Shown one piece after another: positions 5,873 to 11,645 of a stretch of DNA of 11,645 nucleotides; positions within the stretch are counted from its first letter, which is position 1, and every line of letters begins with the position of its first letter. The DNA is taken from positions 1 to 11,645 of the forward strand of contig JAGBXE010000026.1 in the NCBI GenBank assembly GCA_017629455.1, given 5' to 3'. This DNA is from Kiritimatiellia bacterium. GTDB taxonomy: Bacteria > Verrucomicrobiota > Kiritimatiellia > RFP12 > UBA1067. The position numbers were made by a program, and so were the translations under genes. The notes below the pieces were generated by a model. The model saw nothing but the letters and a program-made list of their open reading frames with translations, was not told the origin of the DNA and ran no database searches.

Positions 5873-7255
5873 TTAGCCTTGTTCTTTCATTGCTTGGCTT
5901 ACGGCAAGCATGCGCTCAGAAAGATCTTCAAAGCCAACATCTGTAGAATAGATGTCCTTATAGTACCTGTAGGCCTTTTCAAGATCGCCCGACGCTTCTG
6001 CACAAAGCCCAAGCTGATAAACTACTTTCTTTTTAAGCTCGTCCATTGTAGGAATAGCATCACGCGCCGCCTCAAGCTGCATGACCGCCATATCCGTCTG
6101 CTCCTTGTGCAAGAAGCACATGGCAAGGTAGTAAAGCGCCCAGAGACGATCTTTGGGGCTCTTCTGCGCAAACTGCAAATGTTCGAGCGCTTCGTCGCAA
6201 TACCCGTAGATGAAATACTGCCTACCAAGTTCGTAACGCAAATGAAGATCGTTTGGATAGCGTTCAACGCGCCTTGCCAAATCGTCGAATACAAACTGAT
6301 TCCTGGCCTGCTCCATCTGTTCGGCCTCTTCAACACTGTTTTGGCCTTTGAGTATTTCAATCTGCTGATCGTAATACTGAACAGTCGTATTGGATAGCAT
6401 GCGGTCAAGTTCAGGGTCCATCGTGCCGGAAACTTCAATTGCCTGCTGAAGAACCTCGATTGCCTCATAGTAGCGCTTATTCTGAATATAAAGACGCGCA
6501 AGCGCACGGCGCGCATTCATGTTCTTGGGCTCGGCCTCGATCTGGCGGAGCTTTTCTTCGATAAGCAAATCGGCGTCGCTACCTGTGACGACGGCCTTGT
6601 TTGCCGCATCAAGTTTTGCTGCCTGCTCTTTATTGGCAATAAGATTCTGGAAGCCGCCCCTCTTGCCCGCCGTCTGCTCCCAGCCAGCATTCATCGTAGC
6701 GCGCGCTTCCGTATTCTTAAGAAGCTGAATAATGCGCTGATCGCCAGGCTTAAGTTCGGAAAGCTTCTGGTAAGCATCGCGGGCTTTATCCCAACGCTTA
6801 GCCAATGTGTAGTACTGCGCAACGCGCTCAAGAAGCGACGAGTCGTTATTTGAACACTCGTAAGCCGCTTCAATCGTAATTGCCGCGTGGTCGGCTTTGC
6901 CGGCAGCTTCGGCCGCCTTGATAGCACATTCGATATTATCTGGATCGAGCGGATTTTGCGAAAGGAGCTTTTCTGCTTCCGTCATCGCCTCGGCGACTTT
7001 GCCCTTCTTCACAAGGCCCGCTATCTTCTGGCGAGCCATCATGTAGCCGAGCTTCGCCCCGAAACCTGCCTTGCCGTTCTTCTTGAAATTAGCAATTTGT
7101 GCCGCGCGCAAAAGTTTGCGCGTTTCAAGAATATCGGGCGCAGCTGAAACGGCCTCCATTAACATATCGATGGCAAGCTCATACTTGCCAGTCTCAAGAG
7201 CCTGCCTACCGCGGTTAGTAAAATTCTGCGCCTTTTGCGCTAAATCAACGGCCAT
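5873..7255 (-). CDS. Cytoplasmic tetratricopeptide repeat protein
   Basis: A 460-residue soluble protein rich in paired amphipathic helices with TPR spacing. Clear repeats include those at about 10-45 (ALETGKYELAIDMLMEAV), 90-125, 145-175 (RWDKARDAYQKLSELKPGD), 245-280 (ARLYIQNKRYYEAIEVLQQA), 340-375 (GRQYFIYGYCDEALEHLQFA) and 375-450. No signal peptide, transmembrane segment or enzymatic motif is visible, so a scaffold role is the only fair inference. GGAGGT (7262-7267, complement) lies 6 nt before the ATG, a strong ribosome site. The start overlaps the upstream stop by one base (TAATG), so it is translationally coupled to the RAM-domain gene and is the last gene of the bamD-like/lptE operon. 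Its location links it to outer-membrane biogenesis, but it lacks export signals and so would act from the cytoplasm. Confidence 0.8.
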   Translation of the reverse strand: MAVDLAQKAQNFTNRGRQALETGKYELAIDMLMEAVSAAPDILETRKLLRAAQIANFKKNGKAGFGAKLGYMMARQKIAGLVKKGKVAEAMTEAEKLLSQNPLDPDNIECAIKAAEAAGKADHAAITIEAAYECSNNDSSLLERVAQYYTLAKRWDKARDAYQKLSELKPGDQRIIQLLKNTEARATMNAGWEQTAGKRGGFQNLIANKEQAAKLDAANKAVVTGSDADLLIEEKLRQIEAEPKNMNARRALARLYIQNKRYYEAIEVLQQAIEVSGTMDPELDRMLSNTTVQYYDQQIEILKGQNSVEEAEQMEQARNQFVFDDLARRVERYPNDLHLRYELGRQYFIYGYCDEALEHLQFAQKSPKDRLWALYYLAMCFLHKEQTDMAVMQLEAARDAIPTMDELKKKVVYQLGLCAEASGDLEKAYRYYKDIYSTDVGFEDLSERMLAVSQAMKEQG

Positions 7256-7560
7256 TACGATACCTCCAACCTGCCATCGCCACCAAGCGATTCTGCTACA
7301 CCTTTTGCCTTATACGTACGGAGCATAAAATGCGTCGCCGTAGAAAGCACTCCATCAATCGTCGAAAGATCTTGCGCGACAAATTGCGCAACGTCTTGCA
7401 GGCTCTCGCCTTTGACGAACACCAAAAGATCGTACGACCCGCTCATAAGAAAGCAGGCTTCCACCTGTTCAAACTTCGAAACGCGCTCGGCAATCCTGCC
7501 GAAACCAGCATCGCGCTGTGGTGTAATTTTTACTTCAATCACCGCATGCACATCGCTCAT
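7255..7560 (-). CDS. Stand-alone Lrp/AsnC effector-binding (RAM) domain protein
   Basis: A 101-residue protein corresponding only to the C-terminal ligand-binding/oligomerisation domain of Lrp/AsnC regulators. It has an opening strand (HAVIEVKI), a helix (GRIAERVSKF), then CFLMSGSYDLLVFVKG, which is the family's central hairpin with the G-x-YD-L motif, then a second helix (LQDVAQFVAQDL) and closing strand (STATHFMLRTYK). The N-terminal helix-turn-helix of full regulators (about 50 residues) is absent. AAGGAGG (7568-7574, complement) sits 7 nt before the ATG, so this start is genuine and not a truncated reading. It overlaps lptE by ATGA and the TPR gene by one base. In the family this domain binds amino acids and assembles dimers to octamers; here it could act as a free sensor or partner of a full-length regulator. 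Confidence 0.85.
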   Translation of the reverse strand: MSDVHAVIEVKITPQRDAGFGRIAERVSKFEQVEACFLMSGSYDLLVFVKGESLQDVAQFVAQDLSTIDGVLSTATHFMLRTYKAKGVAESLGGDGRLEVS

Positions 7561-8099
7561 TTTGCACCCTCCTTGCCGAAGTTGAGCCCCAACAAATCAT
7601 CGACTATTTGCCTTGCAAGATCTTCCATCACCCGGCCAGTAGCATCGCGCCTAGCAGTTGTGCCGTCTTGCGCCGAAGTTGACGTTGTTCTTGCGCTGTA
7701 AAGCTTAGATTCAACTAAAACCTTACCGTTCATTTTATCTATTATAGAGACGTTCGCCTGAGCTACAATCTCATGACCCGAAATGCGCAAGCCTGCGCGG
7801 CGGTCAAATGCGCCGCCGCCCGTTTCAAGAGAAACGATTGTGCCTTGCACTTCAAGCGCTGCTTCTCCCTGCGCCTTGATTTTAAACGTGCCTTCGCGCT
7901 GAATCTCGCGCAACACCTGACGCGCGGCAATCGCCCCCGCCTCTTGCGTGTCGGACTCGTTGCGGAATGTCGGAACAGTCACCGTGCGCATTGCCGCAGG
8001 AACATTGGAGCGCCAACTATAATTCGCCCCGCAACCTGAAAACACTACTAGCGCCAGCGCCCAAAGCGCTGCTGCGCAAAATGAAAACGGCTTTCTCAT
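7557..8099 (-). CDS. lptE: LptE-family LPS-assembly lipoprotein
   Basis: A 180-residue lipoprotein. It has a positively charged start, a hydrophobic h-region and lipobox FSGC with acylated Cys23. The mature part opens GCGANYSW and continues RTVTVPTFRNES, then a helix (AARQVLREIQREG), FKI and a segment of alternating strands. This is the pattern of LptE proteins, which plug the LptD barrel and help place LPS in the outer membrane. The length fits the family. AAGGAGG (8110-8116, complement) lies 10 nt before the ATG. It overlaps the BamD-like gene by ATGA upstream and the RAM-domain gene by ATGA downstream. The assignment rests on N-terminal pattern and size; LptE is weakly conserved, so a related envelope lipoprotein remains possible. 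lptD is not in the window. Confidence 0.75.
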   Translation of the reverse strand: MRKPFSFCAAALWALALVVFSGCGANYSWRSNVPAAMRTVTVPTFRNESDTQEAGAIAARQVLREIQREGTFKIKAQGEAALEVQGTIVSLETGGGAFDRRAGLRISGHEIVAQANVSIIDKMNGKVLVESKLYSARTTSTSAQDGTTARRDATGRVMEDLARQIVDDLLGLNFGKEGAK

Positions 8100-9142
8100 T
8101 TGCTGCTTGCCTCCTTCAATTCAGCTAGCCTTGTTTTCGCCTCTTCTGAATGACAACCATCAGGATACTCCTTAAGATATTTTTCATACGCCCCTGCTGC
8201 GCTGCGTTTTGTGCGCGTCGGGGAATCGTAGAAAAGCGTAGCCTTCCATGCTTCTGCCTCACCGCGCTTTTCCGCATCGGTTAGGTACGAACGCAAAATT
8301 TCCGCATCGTTTTCGCGGCATGAAACAAGCGCCATTTTCAGATAATCGATCGTATCGCGGCAACGCTCACGATTGTAGGCATGGTCGTCCAAAAGCTGCA
8401 TACGCACCTCCGCCTCGCGCAAGAACGACACTTTCGCCTCGGGAGATTGAGGATAGATATTGCGCAAATTCTCGTACACGCTTACGGCCTCTGCAAGCTT
8501 ACCTTCTTTAACACGAAGCGCGCCAATCGTAAGCATCGCCTCGGGCACCCACTTAGCCCCTGGCGCGCGCAAAACGCACGCTTCATAGGCACGGCGAACA
8601 TCGACCGTGTTTTCAAAGCGGATGAACATTATCTCCTTGCCTTCGGCAAGCATCAGGTTTGCAATTTTGTAAAGCTCGTTTGCCGTTGAGGCATAGCCGC
8701 ACTGCATAGAATAAAAATCGATGAGATACTTAAACTCTTCAAACGCGTTTTCCGTTTGTTTAAGATCATTTAAATACACCTCACCTAACAGCCTCTGCGC
8801 TCTCGGGGCTTCGGGCGACGTCGGCCACTCGCGCACGAGTGCATCAAGCTGCCTAGCAGCGCGGTAAAAACTACCGCCTTGCACAAGCTTAGTACAATGC
8901 TCCCATTGCTCTGCGGCGCTTGAGCACGAAGGCCCAGTAATAAACGAAAACCAACGCGGCGTTTTGCGCAAAGGATTTATAATATTACTTTCGTTGTCAA
9001 AGCCGGGGTAGGCGTCAGTAGCGTAACGAAGACCCGAATGGGGCATAGTTACACCACCTGCCATGTCGCCAGCGGCTTGGTCCGCCGCCGCGACAGAAGC
9101 AAAAGCCGCGGCAAGCACCATTGCGATATTCTTAAATTTCAC
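8096..9142 (-). CDS. BamD/YfiO-like periplasmic TPR protein (GTG start)
   Basis: A 348-residue exported protein. From the GTG at 9142 it reads MKFKNIAMVLAAAFASVAAA, a good Sec signal peptide with a probable signal-peptidase-I site after A20. The ATG at 9151 is rejected because it overlaps the -10 hexamer (TATAATG) and would add M-C-D in front of the signal. The mature part has TPR pairs like those of BamD, which scaffolds outer-membrane barrel assembly: SFYRAARQLDALVREWPTSP, then AFEEFKYLIDFY, LAEAVSVYENLRNIYPQSPE and a last repeat ending EYPDGCHSEEAKTRLAEL. Unlike BamD it has no lipobox cysteine, so it is predicted to be soluble. It is first in the bamD-like/lptE operon, overlapping lptE by ATGA. 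Tol-Pal YbgF/CpoB-type TPR proteins are an alternative. Confidence 0.75.
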   Translation of the reverse strand: MKFKNIAMVLAAAFASVAAADQAAGDMAGGVTMPHSGLRYATDAYPGFDNESNIINPLRKTPRWFSFITGPSCSSAAEQWEHCTKLVQGGSFYRAARQLDALVREWPTSPEAPRAQRLLGEVYLNDLKQTENAFEEFKYLIDFYSMQCGYASTANELYKIANLMLAEGKEIMFIRFENTVDVRRAYEACVLRAPGAKWVPEAMLTIGALRVKEGKLAEAVSVYENLRNIYPQSPEAKVSFLREAEVRMQLLDDHAYNRERCRDTIDYLKMALVSCRENDAEILRSYLTDAEKRGEAEAWKATLFYDSPTRTKRSAAGAYEKYLKEYPDGCHSEEAKTRLAELKEASSK

Positions 9143-9149
9143 ATCGCAC

Positions 9150-9158
9150 ATTATACCA
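9150..9158 (-). promoter_or_regulatory. Extended -10 promoter (TGG-TATAAT) of the bamD-like/lptE operon
   Basis: On the minus strand 9158-9150 reads TGGTATAAT, a perfect extended -10 in the short gap after queH. The predicted transcription start (about 9143-9144) is 1-2 nt before the GTG at 9142, so the mRNA would be leaderless. No Shine-Dalgarno is present. The same nine bases are found at 2244-2252. Confidence 0.7.
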
Positions 9159-9169
9159 TAATCCCGTGT

Positions 9170-9715
9170 TTACCCCATACGGCCCCGGCGGGAAAATTCG
9201 CATCCGCAATATTTCTGCCGATACATATTTAGTTCTTTGGCCCTGCGGGTAGATTCGAGAAAGCCGCCTTTCTTTTTAAAGTCCTTCTCCAGAAATGTAC
9301 TACCTTGTTCTTTGGCTGATTCCTGCCCACAAGCAAAAATTGTACTGCTGTTTTTATGAGGAGAGACGGTTAGCGAAGTCGTAAACGCATCAAGACCGTT
9401 TGCCGCTGCAAATTGCGCTACCTTTTTAAGGCTGTACCTAAAACATCTTTCGCACCGCTTGCCGCGTTCAGGCTCGTCTTCCAACCCAGCGGCCACTTCA
9501 CGTAGCCAATCTTCGTGGTCGTATTCTATCGTTATAAATTTTGCTCTGTCGTTTATAGCTAACTTCTCAGCTTCTCTTCGCCTTAATTCAAATTCTTCTT
9601 TATCCGCTATGTTTGAATTGGCAAATACTAGCACGGTGTCGTGCCCCTCTTCCATAAGGCGCGGCAAACATGCCGAAGCGCACGGCCCACAGCATGTATG
9701 AAGAGCAACCTTCAT
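9170..9715 (-). CDS. queH: Epoxyqueuosine reductase QueH
   Basis: A 181-residue cytoplasmic enzyme of the QueH (DUF208) family, which reduces epoxyqueuosine to queuosine in tRNA, the last step of queuosine synthesis, in bacteria lacking QueG. Diagnostic motifs are in order: HTCCGPC (C8, C9, C12), ERGKRCERCFRY (C88, C91), TTSLTVSPHKN, DFKKKGGF, and YRQKYCGCEFS (C170, C172). The cysteine pairs match those binding the Fe-S cluster and forming the family's disulfide. Length is normal. GGAG (9724-9727, complement) lies 8 nt before the ATG, and the start overlaps the murI stop by ATGA. No other queuosine gene is nearby, so its place after murI is probably co-transcription only. Confidence 0.95.
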   Translation of the reverse strand: MKVALHTCCGPCASACLPRLMEEGHDTVLVFANSNIADKEEFELRRREAEKLAINDRAKFITIEYDHEDWLREVAAGLEDEPERGKRCERCFRYSLKKVAQFAAANGLDAFTTSLTVSPHKNSSTIFACGQESAKEQGSTFLEKDFKKKGGFLESTRRAKELNMYRQKYCGCEFSRRGRMG

Positions 9716-10404
9716 TTTGTCTTCTCCAGAACACGCATTATTTGCTTAGCAACGGCTAGCGAAGAATCCACTACTTGAGCTCTCCCGGCACACACCTTTT
9801 CGATAATCTTTTTCAAGTGCGGAAAGTGCGTACACCCAAGGACGATCACATCGGCGCCTTCTTCAAGAATTGGCTCGATACGTAAACGCACGACTTCTTC
9901 TATTCGGCCTAATTCTTTTTGATCGAGACTTTCTACTTCGCGCCCTTCTAACCGTTCAGCTTCAACAACAAACTCGTCGGCAATTACACTTATGACTTTG
10001 ACGTTTTTGGCAAACTTCTCTTTCGTCTCATTGTAAAGCCTGCCGTTAAAAGTTCCAGCCGTAGCCAAAACACCTATAACGCCCGTCTTAGAAAGTTGTG
10101 CTGCAGGTTTGACAGCAGGCTCGACACCCACGAACGGTACGCTAGGATATTTTGCGCGAAGTAAATCTATTGCCGCGGCAGTTGCCGTGTTGCAAGCAAC
10201 TACCACTATCGAACACCCATTGGCTATAAGCTTTGCCGCGTTTGCCTCGGCAAAACATACTATTTCGCTTGCCTGCTTATTACCATACGGGAGATTTTCT
10301 TTGTCGGCTAGATATTCTGTTTCTACTTGAGGGCAAAGTTTTTTAAATTCATTTAGAATACTTATGCCTCCGATGCCGCTGTCGAAAAAACCTACCTTCA
10401 CCAT
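9712..10404 (-). CDS. murI: Glutamate racemase MurI
   Basis: A 230-residue cofactor-independent racemase converting L- to D-glutamate for peptidoglycan. The N-terminus holds GFFDSGIGG (5-13), with D8/S9 in the substrate pocket. The two catalytic cysteines are C71 (VACNTAT) and C191 (LGCTHF), and NLPYG (37-41) is present. It is a little shorter than the 250-285 residues usual for MurI, mainly at the C-terminus, but all key residues are there. A strong GGAGGT (10411-10416, complement) lies 6 nt before the ATG. The gene starts inside the last 7 bp of the TPK-HPPK gene and overlaps queH by ATGA, so it is the middle member of a tight operon. tRNA-Glu and murI being close is probably coincidental. 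Confidence 0.95.
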   Translation of the reverse strand: MVKVGFFDSGIGGISILNEFKKLCPQVETEYLADKENLPYGNKQASEIVCFAEANAAKLIANGCSIVVVACNTATAAAIDLLRAKYPSVPFVGVEPAVKPAAQLSKTGVIGVLATAGTFNGRLYNETKEKFAKNVKVISVIADEFVVEAERLEGREVESLDQKELGRIEEVVRLRIEPILEEGADVIVLGCTHFPHLKKIIEKVCAGRAQVVDSSLAVAKQIMRVLEKTK

Positions 10405-11423
10405 TTGCCTACCTCCAGACCTATTTCGCGCAGAGGTTCGACAACAAACTGCCTTAGCGCCGCGCGCGGATGAGGTAATGTAAGTTCGCTCGTGTTACTC
10501 TCCACTCCTTCAAACTGAATAAGATCGATATCAATTGTTCGCGGCCCATTTTTAACTGTGCGCACTCGCCCTAAATTGTTTTCGATATCGCGCGTCAAAG
10601 CAAAAAATTCATTTACGCCTAACTCAGTTTCTAAGAGCGCGGCCATATTTAGAAACTTCATCGTTGCATACTTAGAAGGTACTCCAACTGGATTTGTTTC
10701 AATAATCGAACTTACGTCGACAAGGCGCGTTTTGGGTAACCGTGAAAGTTTGGATAGAGCGCGCTTTAAATTCGCGTTTCTATTTCCAAGATTTGACCCA
10801 AGCGAAACTACAACGCGTCGAGATAATTTACTGCGTTCTATAAATACATAAGTTTCGCAATTACTTTCAACTGTAAAATTTTCGCTTGCCGCCCGGTTAA
10901 GTGTTGCGCGCCAAATAGAATCAAACTTTACACCATCCAATTTCCATCGCAGCCCGCGCGACTTCATACTTGCCTTGGGATCGCATGTAAAAATAGATAC
11001 ACCTGCCGAGCGAAATGTACGAAATGTACGTTTCTTAAAAACAGGAAAAAAGTCGCCTGTTTCGGTGCACATTCTAACGCCTGCTTTTAATGCACGAAAT
11101 ATATTTCCTATCGTGTGGTCTTCGCGCTTGCCGCTAGCACCAATAACTATCGGGTCGGCAAAACTATTACTCCTGCAAAAATTAAGTGCCTTCTCTAAAT
11201 CGTTCGTGTTGTCATCATCATCGAAAATAATTTGCTCCGGACGATTGCTGCCGACACTATCAAGATCGCCAATTGTAAATTCGGGCCAGCGATGAAAATG
11301 GCGGCGAAATTTGAGCGCCGCCCCGTCGCACGCAATTACGCGTGAAGCTGATCTTAAAATCCGTAATGCTTCTCCCCCTTTTTTGGGGAAGTCGCCGTCA
11401 GCTAATATCACGGTTCTTTCCAT
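10398..11423 (-). CDS. folK: Thiamine pyrophosphokinase-HPPK (FolK) fusion
   Basis: A 341-residue two-domain cytoplasmic protein. Residues 1 to about 195 are thiamine pyrophosphokinase-like: ACDGA, IGDLDS, the acidic NTNDLEKAL stretch, GASGKREDHTIGN, and a C-terminal strand domain with TLNRAASENF. TPK makes thiamine diphosphate from thiamine and ATP. From about residue 203 comes HPPK: LGSNLG (208-213), NPVG, LNMAALLETEL, the signature KNGPRTIDIDLI and LPHPRAALRQF. HPPK transfers pyrophosphate to 6-hydroxymethyl-dihydropterin in folate synthesis. Both halves look complete. An in-frame 9-bp tandem repeat gives RTFRTFR (132-138). The stop overlaps murI by 7 bp. There is no clear promoter and only a poorly spaced AGG before the ATG; the MFS gene ends 36 nt upstream. 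Both domain calls are strong, while joint function is inferred. Confidence 0.9.
   Translation of the reverse strand: MERTVILADGDFPKKGGEALRILRSASRVIACDGAALKFRRHFHRWPEFTIGDLDSVGSNRPEQIIFDDDDNTNDLEKALNFCRSNSFADPIVIGASGKREDHTIGNIFRALKAGVRMCTETGDFFPVFKKRTFRTFRSAGVSIFTCDPKASMKSRGLRWKLDGVKFDSIWRATLNRAASENFTVESNCETYVFIERSKLSRRVVVSLGSNLGNRNANLKRALSKLSRLPKTRLVDVSSIIETNPVGVPSKYATMKFLNMAALLETELGVNEFFALTRDIENNLGRVRTVKNGPRTIDIDLIQFEGVESNTSELTLPHPRAALRQFVVEPLREIGLEVGKW
11012..11029. repeat. 9-bp perfect tandem duplication inside the TPK domain
   Basis: GAAATGTAC occurs twice head to tail (11012-11020 and 11021-11029). On the coding strand it encodes the repeated triplet in RTFRTFR (residues 132-138), located where TPK enzymes join catalytic and thiamine-binding subdomains. 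Being a multiple of three it keeps the frame. Confidence 0.75.
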
Positions 11424-11459
11424 CGCCTAAAGTGCGGTCTTGAACACGTGCAGTTTTTT

Positions 11460-11645
11460 TTACTTACCGCTTTTTTTCCCGGCGAAATACGCTTCGATCT
11501 CTTCCAGGGTTTTGCCCTTTGTTTCAGGAAGAAGAAATGTTGCCGTTAAGAAATAAAGAAAAGCAAAACCGGCAAGCGAATAAAAGACGACTGCATACCC
11601 GCAAGATTTCTGCCACGGCAAAAACGCATCAGCTATTGCGAATGC
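11460..11645 (-). CDS. MFS sugar porter, C-terminal fragment (cut by window edge)
   Basis: The last 61 codons of a gene that continues beyond the window; no start is visible. The translation holds a final hydrophobic helix (VVFYSLAGFAFLYFLTATFL) followed by PETKGKTLEEIEAYF, the cytoplasmic PETKG motif that ends the twelfth helix in the sugar porter branch of the major facilitator superfamily, then a lysine-rich tail and TAA (11460-11462). It should move a sugar across the inner membrane, usually by proton symport; the substrate cannot be told from the tail. It lies 36 bp upstream of the TPK-HPPK gene on the same strand with no clear terminator between, so read-through is plausible. It is too short to have been caught as a normal open reading frame, but the motif makes the identity secure. 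Confidence 0.85.
   Translation of the reverse strand, partial: AFAIADAFLPWQKSCGYAVVFYSLAGFAFLYFLTATFLLPETKGKTLEEIEAYFAGKKSGK

Noticed and set aside
5879..6397. 172-aa plus-strand open frame opposite the TPR gene
   Set aside because: The TPR repeats on the minus strand explain this region fully; the plus-strand translation is motif-free.
6022..6516. 164-aa minus-strand frame nested in the TPR gene
   Set aside because: Same strand, other frame; Arg/Ser-rich out-of-frame translation of the TPR helices.
11424..11459. Possible TPP riboswitch or terminator before the TPK-HPPK gene
   Set aside because: The gap is only 36 bp, too short for a TPP riboswitch, and there is no stable hairpin next to the A/T-tract.
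11460..11482. A-rich runs near the MFS stop codon as a programmed frameshift site
   Set aside because: The frame closes normally after the PETKG tail and neither alternative frame continues a recognisable domain.
1..11645. CRISPR arrays, insertion sequences, phage or defence genes
   Set aside because: No repeat-spacer pattern, transposase, integrase, terminal inverted repeats or known defence domains were seen on either strand.

Overview
The window looks like a chromosomal segment from an anaerobic Gram-negative bacterium, most probably in the PVC superphylum (Verrucomicrobiota or Kiritimatiellota-like). This placement is an inference from protein content: an LptE-type lipoprotein and a BamD-like TPR protein (so an outer membrane), a ferredoxin-nitroreductase fusion and QueH (common in anaerobes), and a GH20-like lipoprotein. 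It was not tested by phylogeny. I see no phage, insertion sequence, CRISPR array or defence locus. Most of the window is housekeeping and envelope genes packed into short overlapping operons.

Layout. Positions 1-206 hold a GC-rich stretch with two adjacent inverted repeats, then a promoter and leader. On the plus strand follow a 2x[4Fe-4S]-ferredoxin/nitroreductase (207-1070) and a GH20-like putative lipoprotein (1092-2231). A new promoter then drives a MurC-like Mur ligase (2261-3547), which overlaps a GT4 glycosyltransferase (3544-4617) by ATGA. That pair converges on dprA (4625-5710, minus). dprA diverges from a tRNA-Glu(UUC) gene (5746-5820) through two superimposed -10 elements. The rest is on the minus strand. 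Upstream to downstream, it runs: the C-terminus of an MFS sugar porter (11460-11645, partial), a thiamine pyrophosphokinase-HPPK fusion (10398-11423), murI (9712-10404), queH (9170-9715), then a second promoter and a BamD-like protein (8096-9142), lptE (7557-8099), a stand-alone Lrp/AsnC effector domain (7255-7560) and a cytoplasmic TPR protein (5873-7255).

How the genes fit together. The bamD-like, lptE, RAM-domain and TPR genes overlap by 1-4 nt and form one outer-membrane biogenesis cassette. murI supplies D-glutamate for peptidoglycan, and the Mur ligase/GT4 pair probably acts on a cell-envelope precursor. The folate/thiamine and queuosine genes are cofactor and tRNA-modification functions riding in the same operon as murI.

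Most notable points: (i) a recurring extended -10 motif (TGR-TATAAT) placed so close to the first codon of three operons that their mRNAs should be leaderless, while operon-internal genes have strong Shine-Dalgarno sites; this also moves the start of the BamD-like gene to a GTG; (ii) the Mur ligase carries altered motifs and is translationally coupled to a glycosyltransferase; (iii) a TPK-HPPK fusion joins two pyrophosphokinases from different vitamin pathways; (iv) a ligand-sensing RAM domain without a DNA-binding domain lies inside an outer-membrane operon. I did not find a clear-cut new mobile or defence system.
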